Assembly: GCA_002314855.1 (NCBI GenBank)
Contig: DCHQ01000063.1
Coordinates: 1-19,383, forward strand
Direction: 5' to 3'
Length of the DNA stretch: 19,383 bases
Source: Lachnospiraceae bacterium UBA1748
GTDB lineage: Bacteria; Bacillota; Clostridia; Lachnospirales; Lachnospiraceae
The translations under genes were made by a program, and so were the position numbers. Shown one piece after another: positions 15,132 through 19,383 of the stretch (within the stretch, counting starts at the first letter, position 1; every line of letters starts with the position of its first letter). The notes below the pieces were generated by a model. That model saw only the letters and a program-made list of their open reading frames with translations, had not been told where the DNA came from and did not search any database.

Positions 15132-15860
15132 ATGGAAAAGGAACGTGAACTTTGCAATTACAGACTCGAGCAGGCAAAGGAAAAAGGAATACTATTTGGA
15201 GTAAGTACAGGCCCCGGAGATCCAGAACTCATGACTGTAAAGGGCATAAAAACAATTGAAAAGTGTGATGTTATTGCAGCACCAAGAACACATGGGAAAA
15301 ACAGTATGGCTCTTGATATTGTGAAAGGGATTATGAATGTCGACAGTAAGAAGATTATCTACCTTGATTTTGCCATGAAAAAGGATGACAATGTACTTGA
15401 TTCAACCCATAGACAACATGCAGATACAATTGAAGAATATCTGGCACAGGGCAAAAACGTGGCAATGCTAAATATTGGTGACGCATCTTTATTCGGAACC
15501 TTCTGTTATGTAAGAGAACTGGTTGAAGCAGATGGGTATGAGACTAAAACAGTTGCAGGTGTAACAAGCTTCTGTGCAGTTGCTGCTGAACTTGGACGAA
15601 GCCTTACAACAGTGGATAAGCCACTTACTATTATACCTGGATCCTATGAGTATGTTGAAGCAGCTCTTGATATACCTGGAACAAAGGTAATCATGAAATC
15701 TGCCAGCGCTACATCCGAAGTGAAAAATATTCTGGAGAAAAAGGGTATGATTGACCAGGCTGCGATGGTTGCAAATTGCGGACTACCAAATCAAATAATT
15801 GTAGAAAACCTAAGGGAATCTAAGGGTGATGAAGGATACTTTGCAACAATTATTGTATGA
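15132..15860 (+). CDS. cobI: Precorrin-2/cobalt-factor-2 C20-methyltransferase
   Basis: A 242-residue cytoplasmic enzyme that transfers a methyl group from S-adenosylmethionine to C20 of precorrin-2 (or its cobalt form) in cobalamin synthesis. It has the tetrapyrrole methylase opening FGVSTGPGDPELMTVKG (residues 22-38), a second glycine-rich stretch MLNIGDASLFGTFCYV (about 113-128) and the VAGVTSFCAVAA strand. The equivalent name in the anaerobic pathway is cbiL. The G-rich ribosome site (GAGGGGGTG, 15112-15120) is about 11 bases from the ATG, which is long. The gene stands alone: no other cobalamin genes are in the window. Confidence 0.9.
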   Translation: MEKERELCNYRLEQAKEKGILFGVSTGPGDPELMTVKGIKTIEKCDVIAAPRTHGKNSMALDIVKGIMNVDSKKIIYLDFAMKKDDNVLDSTHRQHADTIEEYLAQGKNVAMLNIGDASLFGTFCYVRELVEADGYETKTVAGVTSFCAVAAELGRSLTTVDKPLTIIPGSYEYVEAALDIPGTKVIMKSASATSEVKNILEKKGMIDQAAMVANCGLPNQIIVENLRESKGDEGYFATIIV

Positions 15861-15921
15861 AATTTTCAAAGAACGGTATTTGACATATTTTGAAATAGGT
15901 ATTATCTATTTTTTATCGTAG
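15861..15921 (+). other. Gap with promoter-like and terminator-like sequence after cobI
   Basis: TTGACA (15880-15885) and TATCTA (15903-15908) are 17 bases apart and could be an extra promoter into the downstream toxin locus. AAATAG and CTATTTTTT in the same stretch form a weak 6-bp stem ending in six T residues, which could instead terminate cobI. Both readings are open. Confidence 0.35.
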
Positions 15922-15935
15922 CAAACACTTGTTCG
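15922..15935. promoter_or_regulatory. LexA/DinR-like SOS operator, copy 1
   Basis: CAAACACTTGTTCG matches the Gram-positive SOS box CGAAC-N4-GTTCG with one difference. On the other strand it reads CGAACAAGTGTTTG, fitting CGAACRNRYGTTY. It covers the -35 box of the promoter at 15929-15957 and is unchanged in the second copy at 19309, although the adjacent promoter spacer has diverged. Confidence 0.7.
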
Positions 15936-15957
15936 ACAAGGCAAAATATGATATAAT
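15929..15957 (+). promoter_or_regulatory. Strong promoter of the small toxin mRNA, copy 1
   Basis: TTGTTC (15929-15934), a 17-base spacer, and a perfect TATAAT (15952-15957) preceded by TG in the extended -10 position. The start site is expected at about 15964, giving a leader of about 140 bases. The SOS-like operator overlaps the -35 box. Confidence 0.85.
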
Positions 15958-16106
15958 AGTCGAGCAAGGTGTTATCAAAGTGGTTTAACCATGATAAACG
16001 GATAGGCGGTCTCCTTTCAAGCGTATGAACCAAAACATATGAGCTTCCGAATCTTAGGGGGTGATGACGATGATGAGGGAAAGTATTAATGAAAGGATAA
16101 GCAGAA

Positions 16107-16217
16107 TTGCTAGAAATAGTTTCTATTGTTGTTGGAATACTTGGTATAGTCGTGACAGTTGCAAGTATAATTGTAACCATCATTTCTATCATCAAGAATT
16201 CCAACAAGAAAAAATAG
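16107..16217 (+). CDS. 36-residue hydrophobic peptide, candidate type I toxin
   Basis: A small gene starting at TTG (16107), 9 bases after AAAGGA (16092-16097). The peptide is one long hydrophobic helix (about residues 3-29, of the type VVGILGIVVTVASIIVTIIS) with a basic tail KNSNKKK. This is the layout of small membrane toxins of type I systems such as the holin-like and TxpA/Fst groups; I cannot name the family. An in-frame stop (16098-16100) bars a longer frame. A stronger ribosome site, AGGGGG, serves an ATG at 16070 in a different frame (MMRESINERIS), so the gene may be a frameshifted longer version (16070-16217) or may use a leader frame. The leader base run TCCTTTC (16012-16018) is fully complementary to GAAAGGA at the TTG ribosome site, which could hide it. 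Confidence 0.6.
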   Translation: MLEIVSIVVGILGIVVTVASIIVTIISIIKNSNKKK

Positions 16218-16225
16218 AGATAAAT

Positions 16226-16321
16226 AGCAAAAAAGCAACCGCCAAGCTCTCCAAAGTGACGCGGTTGCTTTTTTGCAACATATTAACCAAGGAGACCGTC
16301 TATCGGTAGCACCTTGTTTCT
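16226..16321 (-). ncRNA. Candidate antisense RNA, about 95 bases
   Basis: Predicted from the minus-strand promoter at 16328-16356 and the shared terminator. It would be complementary to the 3' end of the toxin mRNA through the terminator loop. A 7-base stretch, TTAACCA, appears both here (16283-16289) and in the 5' hairpin loop of the toxin leader (15985-15991) in the same DNA orientation, so the two RNAs could also pair there. No open frame is needed for this role. Existence is inferred. Confidence 0.55.
16227..16276. terminator. Bidirectional terminator shared by toxin mRNA and antisense RNA
   Basis: A perfect 16-bp inverted repeat (GCAAAAAAGCAACCGC at 16227-16242, complement at 16261-16276) encloses an 18-base loop. 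Both strands end in six T residues after a GC-rich stem (GCAACCGC/GCGGTTGC), so it stops transcription from either side. Confidence 0.93.
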
Positions 16322-16327
16322 TTCTTC

Positions 16328-16356
16328 AATTTATCATATTTTACTGGCAGAATCAA
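16328..16356 (-). promoter_or_regulatory. Minus-strand promoter for the antisense RNA
   Basis: On the minus strand, TTGATT (16351-16356), a 17-base spacer and TAAATT (16328-16333) with TG in the extended position. The run AAAATATGATA around the -10 region also occurs in the toxin promoter, so the two promoters look related. No SOS-like operator is present here, which would let the antisense RNA be made constitutively. Confidence 0.7.
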
Positions 16357-16430
16357 GATGATTATGAAAAGCTATTTATTTTCAATAGCAGCTGTATTCT
16401 CGTTAGTTTGGATAGATAATTTCAAAAAAG

Positions 16431-16469
16431 TAACACTTTGGACAACAATGTCTGAGGTGTTATTTTTTT
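16431..16469. terminator. Hairpin with T-run before the recombinase gene
   Basis: TAACAC (16431-16436) pairs with GTGTTA (16457-16462), with an inner GACA/TGTC stem, followed by seven T residues; A residues on the left give a T-run on the other strand too. It insulates the recombinase gene from the toxin locus. The 16317-16529 gap otherwise holds the antisense promoter and no convincing gene. Confidence 0.65.
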
Positions 16470-16529
16470 GTAATCAAATCGAGAAGGAGTCACCCCTCTC
16501 AATTAAATTATAAACTAAGGAGGTTACAG

Positions 16530-17129
16530 ATGGATTACGGATACATAAGAGTGTCATCGATAGATCAGAATGAAGCAAGGCAGATAATTCAGATGGAGGA
16601 GCTGGGAATAAAAAAGAAAAATGTCTACTCCGACAAGCAATCAGGAAAAAACTTCGACAGGCCGGGATACATAAAAATGGTCCGGAGGCTTAAGAAAGGA
16701 GATACGCTTTTTATCAGCAGTATTGACAGACTTGGGCGAAATTATTCTGAGATTCAGGAGCAGTGGAGAATACTGATTCACGAAAAGAAGGTGGACATAT
16801 GCGTTATTGATATGCCGCTTCTAGATACCAGAAATAAGAAGGATTTGATGGGCACATTTGTTGCTGAGCTTACGCTGCAGATACTGTCATTTGTGGCCGA
16901 AAATGAAAGAGTGAATATAAAGAAAAGGCAGGCTGAAGGAATTGCAGCTGCAAAGGCTAGGGGAGTCAGGTTTGGAAGGCCGAAGAAGGCGCTACCGGAG
17001 GAATTTGGAACAATGCTTGACAGATATAAACAAGGGGAACTAAATGCAGATGAAATAATTTAAGTATCGGGAATTAGCAGGACAACATTTTATAGGATTA
17101 GGAATGAGTATGACAAGAAAAAGGAATAA
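16530..17129 (+). pseudogene. Serine recombinase (resolvase family) broken by a stop codon
   Basis: The readable part (16530-17063, 177 residues) is a complete resolvase catalytic domain. It has the YGYIRVSS opening with nucleophile S9, SIDRLGRNY with the active-site arginines, and the long E-helix ENERVNIKKRQAEGI followed by RFGRPKK. The C-terminal helix-turn-helix begins (LDRYKQGELNADEII) but is cut by TAA at 17061-17063. The same frame continues after it as VSGISRTTFYRIRNEYDKKKE to a stop at 17127-17129, exactly the missing recognition helix. One base change could produce this. The truncated protein would keep catalysis but lose DNA binding. AAGGAGG (16517-16523) lies 6 bases before the ATG. 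Readthrough is possible but unsupported. Confidence 0.88.
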
Positions 17130-17135
17130 AAAATG

Positions 17136-17163
17136 GGTTCCATTAAGTATACATAATGGAACC
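17136..17163. terminator. Hairpin after the recombinase
   Basis: GGTTCCATTA (17136-17145) and TAATGGAACC (17154-17163) form a perfect 10-bp stem with an 8-base loop. A run of A residues precedes it, so it is a better terminator on the minus strand than on the plus strand. Confidence 0.55.
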
Positions 17164-17294
17164 GTTTCTGATTACAAATGTATTCTATCACATTATATAT
17201 TATTTCACAATAAAATTTGTCATAAATATACAACAATTATTATGTTCATCATCGTTAATTTTGAAATTCAAAACATTTTAACTTAGCAAAAAAT
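17164..17294. other. AT-rich gap with no gene
   Basis: I see no open frame with a ribosome site and no clear promoter here. A stop codon at 17262-17264 closes the frame leading into the TIR remnant, so any missing front part of that gene is absent from this stretch. Confidence 0.5.
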
Positions 17295-18515
17295 AAATCC
17301 CATTATGAGTGGTCAAGATACCTTTCACTTATTAGACAGGGCGAAAAGAAGATGTTAATCCCAGCATACAAGGATATGGACCCATATGATCTTCCAGAGG
17401 AGTTCTCGCACCTTCAGGCACAGGATATGACAAAGCTTGGATTCATGCAGGATCTGATAAGAGGAATCAAGAAAATTCTTGGCGCAGACCAGCCAAAGGC
17501 TGCAGTTAAAGAAACAGTTGTAGTACAGCAGGGCGCAGCAAATAATAACGTTCAGGCTCTTCTCGACAGAGGAAATATGGCACTTGAGGACGGTGAATGG
17601 GAAAAGGCAGACGGCTTCTTCGAGGAAGTACTTAATCAGGATGCCAAGAGTGCCGAGGCATATCTTGGAAAGCTGCTGGCGAAGTGTAAGAGGAGTAATG
17701 TACCAGCACTTACTCAGTATTACATTTTGAAGTATGAATCTTCAAAATATGAATATGCACTTAATGCGAAAGCGTCAGAATTAGAATCTTCTGCAAAGAT
17801 GTTAGCGGATTTAGAGGATGAAGAAGGTAGACTAGTGTCTGAGATTTCAAATATTGATTCTCAAATAATGAGATTGAATAATGAATATAGTTCTTTGGGA
17901 ATATTTGCAGGTAAGAGAAAGAAAGAGATTACTCAAGAAATTGATAAGCTTCGATTATTAAAGGAGAAGAAGGAAGACGAGAAGAGAATCAATGAAGGTA
18001 AGATGCAAGGATGTACTTCAGAAAAAATAAGTTCAATGATAGCACAGAATGAAATTGAGATTAAATATGCCGAGAATGAAATTGGACAACTAAATAAAGA
18101 GGTAAATGATTTAGTTGAGGAAATGGATAAGGAAAGCAACGAAATAAGCTATGACGAAGCATTGGCCTTATTAGAGAAGAGTACTGTTAAGGATGCCTTT
18201 TATAAAAAATATATGGGGTTATATATTAAGACTAATAGAATTGGTGTAGGAGGTTATATAACATTTGGTAATAAAAAAACAGAATGGCTTGTTTTAGATA
18301 TAGAGTATTCATTAGATATGGAGTATTCAAAAGTACTTGTTATAAGTAAATATGCAATAGAGACGAGGCCATATAATACAGAAGGAACTTCGACAACATG
18401 GGAAAAATGTACACTTCGAAGCTGGTTAAATGGAGAGTATGTGGAAATACAGGTGTCACAGGAAACTTCTGCAATAATTGTGGCTCGAAGAAGCCAGAAG
18501 CTCCTCAGAAATTAA
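17295..18515 (+). pseudogene. TIR-TPR-coiled coil-DUF6273 gene remnant, both ends damaged
   Basis: In one frame from 17295, TIR-domain sequence begins abruptly in mid-domain (HYEWSRYLSLIRQGEKK, then MLIPAYKDMDPYDLPEEF, then LQAQDMTKLGFMQDLIRGI). The first 90 or more residues of the TIR, with its nucleotide-binding loop, are missing. The only usable start is ATG 17352, which has no ribosome site and lies inside the old domain. After it come a TPR-like repeat (about 72-110 from that Met), a long coiled coil (about 135-265) and a DUF6273-like domain (about 295-362, ITFGNKKTEWLVLDI, ISKYAIETRPYN, TWEKCTLRSWLNGEY). The domain then breaks off at about 18437, and the last residues to 18515 are out-of-frame translation of a zinc-ribbon gene. 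TIR proteins of this type often act in NAD-related defence or signalling; this copy is probably inactive. Confidence 0.75.
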
Positions 18516-18592
18516 CCTGGGACTGCAGCTGTGGAAAGACAGATATTTCCGGCAATTTCTGCGACAACTGTGGCTCGAAGAAGCCGGAGTAG
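18431..18592 (+). pseudogene. Orphan double zinc-ribbon tail of another gene
   Basis: In the frame shifted from the preceding remnant, two zinc ribbons are readable: CGNTGVTGNFCNNCGSKKP, then WDCSCGKTDISGNFCDNCG, ending at TAG 18590-18592. The second ribbon is complete (CxC and CxxC); the first has lost its first cysteine at the junction near 18437. Tails of this kind end SPFH-domain and similar envelope proteins, so this looks like the last 50 residues of such a gene joined to the DUF6273 fragment by a deletion. The parent protein cannot be named with certainty. Confidence 0.68.
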
Positions 18593-18609
18593 AAAGGGGA
18601 GATTTGGAC

Positions 18610-19305
18610 ATGAACAAGAACCAAAGCAAATTACTAATTTCTGATATTGCAGTATTTGCATTATTTTCAATAATTGCATTTGCGGCGCCATTTAAAATGA
18701 ATGCAGTGTTCTGGATTTCGTATGCATTTGGCGTGGTAGCAATAATTGCGCAGATTTATATATTGAAGAGCGCATTTGACGGAGATGAGAGTGCAACCAG
18801 CAGGTTTTACGGCTTCCCAATCGCAAGGATGGGAATCATGTATCTCATAACTCAGGTTATTCTGAGCATCATTTTCATGGCTGTAGCAGCGCTTGTACCA
18901 GTATGGATACCGGTTATTATATATGCGATTATATTTGTCCTCGCATTACTTGGACTTATCGCAGCGGACACAGTTCGTGATGAGATTGTAAGGCAGGATG
19001 TGAAGCATGTTAATTCAACAGCGTGTATGGATGCGCTTCGCTCAATCGTGTATCCGCTCGCCAGCCAGGTTGAGGATGCTGAGTCGAAAAAGCTTCTCAG
19101 CGACCTGGCCGATAGCTTCAGATACAGCGACCCTGTGAGCAGCGATTCGATTAAGGATATCGAGGCTGAGCTTGAAAATCAGGTGAGCGAGCTTCAGAGT
19201 GCGGTGATGCAGGAAATGACTGATGAGATAAAAAAGATTTGTAAGAAGGTAAATGTAACCTTAACTGAGAGAAACAGACTTTGTAAGTTGGGGAAGAGGA
19301 AATAA
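18610..19305 (+). CDS. Four-helix membrane protein of unknown function
   Basis: A 231-residue protein, not recognised. The ATG at 18610 follows AAAGGGGAG (18593-18601) by 8 bases; longer upstream extensions run through the zinc-ribbon region out of frame and are not real. Four hydrophobic helices lie at about 8-27, 31-53, 72-96 and 99-120. The C-terminal 105 residues are charged and helical, with an acidic pattern (ADTVRDEIVRQD, DIEAELENQVSELQ) and a basic end, and are presumably cytoplasmic. It starts 17 bases after the zinc-ribbon stop, so it was probably the second gene of an operon with the zinc-ribbon protein and may have lost its promoter or partner in the deletion. Its frame and ribosome site are intact. 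Confidence 0.75.
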   Translation: MNKNQSKLLISDIAVFALFSIIAFAAPFKMNAVFWISYAFGVVAIIAQIYILKSAFDGDESATSRFYGFPIARMGIMYLITQVILSIIFMAVAALVPVWIPVIIYAIIFVLALLGLIAADTVRDEIVRQDVKHVNSTACMDALRSIVYPLASQVEDAESKKLLSDLADSFRYSDPVSSDSIKDIEAELENQVSELQSAVMQEMTDEIKKICKKVNVTLTERNRLCKLGKRK

Positions 19306-19308
19306 AAA

Positions 19309-19322
19309 CAAACACTTGTTCG
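19309..19322. promoter_or_regulatory. LexA/DinR-like SOS operator, copy 2
   Basis: The same 14 bases as at 15922-15935 (CAAACACTTGTTCG), again overlapping the -35 box. Confidence 0.7.
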
Positions 19323-19344
19323 ATTAAGTGAAATATGATATAAT
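19316..19344 (+). promoter_or_regulatory. Promoter of a second toxin locus
   Basis: TTGTTC (19316-19321), a 17-base spacer, and TATAAT (19339-19344) with extended TG. It matches copy 1 except in the spacer. Confidence 0.85.
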
Positions 19345-19383
19345 AATCGAGCAAGGTGTTATCAAAGTGGTTTGACCATGATA

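Larger units (their letters stand above)
15922..15996 (+). repeat. 75-bp direct repeat, copy 1 (promoter and leader)
   Basis: Compared with 19309-19383, 68 of 75 positions are identical without gaps. Five of the seven differences fall in the promoter spacer. The operator, the -10 box and nearly all of the leader are conserved, which suggests selection on the control elements. Copy 2 is cut by the window end, so the full repeat may be longer. Confidence 0.9.
15965..16316. repeat. Imperfect inverted repeat enclosing the toxin locus
   Basis: Left arm parts CAAGGTG (15965-15971) and GATAGGCGGTCTCCTT (16001-16016) match, inverted, CACCTTG (16310-16316) and 16289-16304 (15 of 16 bases). The arms fall in the 5' leaders of the forward and reverse transcripts, so both RNAs would begin with similar sequence. 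The left leader also has a hairpin at 15971-15999 (GTTATCA with TGATAAAC, inner TGGT/ACCA). Confidence 0.8.
19309..19383 (+). repeat. 75-bp direct repeat, copy 2, cut by the window end
   Basis: Operator, promoter and start of the structured leader of a second copy of the locus at 15922. The hairpin loop reads TTGACCA instead of TTAACCA. The toxin gene, if present, lies outside the window. Confidence 0.9.

Noticed and set aside
16061..16309. 82-residue frame across the toxin locus
   Set aside because: After the first dozen residues it is an out-of-frame reading of the hydrophobic peptide and runs through the terminator, with an implausible Cys/Trp/His-rich composition.
16358..16513. 51-residue frame MIMKSYLFSIAAVFSL... 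with one hydrophobic stretch
   Set aside because: It has no ribosome site, overlaps the antisense promoter edge and runs through a hairpin with T-run. It could be a decayed small gene, but the support is too weak.
17104..17286. 60-residue frame after the recombinase stop
   Set aside because: It starts inside the recombinase tail in another frame and crosses the hairpin and AT-rich gap; no ribosome site or motif.
17305..17358. Short frame starting ATG at 17305 (MSGQDTFHLLDRAKRRC)
   Set aside because: It overlaps the TIR-like frame, which reads as a known domain; the short frame has no ribosome site.

Overview
The window reads as chromosomal DNA of a low-GC, Gram-positive anaerobe, most likely a gut or rumen Lachnospiraceae (Butyrivibrio/Roseburia-like). 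This is inferred from the AT-rich genes with strong GGAGG-type ribosome sites, the Bce-type peptide-resistance module, the NusG-II/Gx/CXXC-peptide redox genes, and TIR, DUF6273 and zinc-ribbon proteins of a kind common in that family. No rRNA, tRNA or CRISPR array was seen.

Layout. (1) 1-1216: a zinc-ribbon, coiled-coil membrane protein ending at a clear terminator. (2) 1302-2637: a two-gene XRE regulator and nucleotidyltransferase unit that looks like a toxin-antitoxin pair, with a perfect palindrome inside its promoter. (3) 2690-7813: response regulator, intramembrane-sensing kinase, ABC ATPase and 10-TM permease, a complete Bce-type antimicrobial-peptide sensing and detoxification module. 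Its two intergenic gaps carry a GC-rich hairpin cluster and five tandem 13-bp repeats. (4) 7883-9907, minus strand: an ABC-F ATPase convergent with the permease across a shared terminator. (5) 10155-15001: a probable redox operon of ApbE flavin transferase, NusG-II protein, Gx-type membrane protein, extracytoplasmic thioredoxin, a 49-residue CXXC membrane peptide, a polytopic 4Fe-4S protein and Bcp peroxiredoxin, followed by a collapsed yaaA. (6) 15132-15860: an orphan cobalamin-pathway methyltransferase. (7) 15922-19383: an accessory segment.

The accessory segment holds the most interesting material. A roughly 430-bp locus (15922-16356) has the layout of a type I toxin-antitoxin system: a strong promoter with a LexA-like operator over its -35 box, a structured leader, a 36-residue hydrophobic peptide, a perfect bidirectional terminator and an opposing promoter for a short antisense RNA. 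The same operator, promoter and leader recur at 19309-19383, cut by the window edge. Between the copies lie a serine recombinase broken by a stop codon in its DNA-binding helix, a TIR/TPR/DUF6273 gene that has lost its front and is joined out of frame to a zinc-ribbon tail, and a membrane protein of unknown function. The arrangement looks like an eroding defence or mobile island.

Working together: regions 3 and 4 plausibly protect against cell-wall-active peptides and ribosome-targeting drugs. Region 5 plausibly moves electrons across the membrane to flavin or thiol carriers and handles peroxide. Region 7 appears to be a DNA-damage-inducible toxin module.
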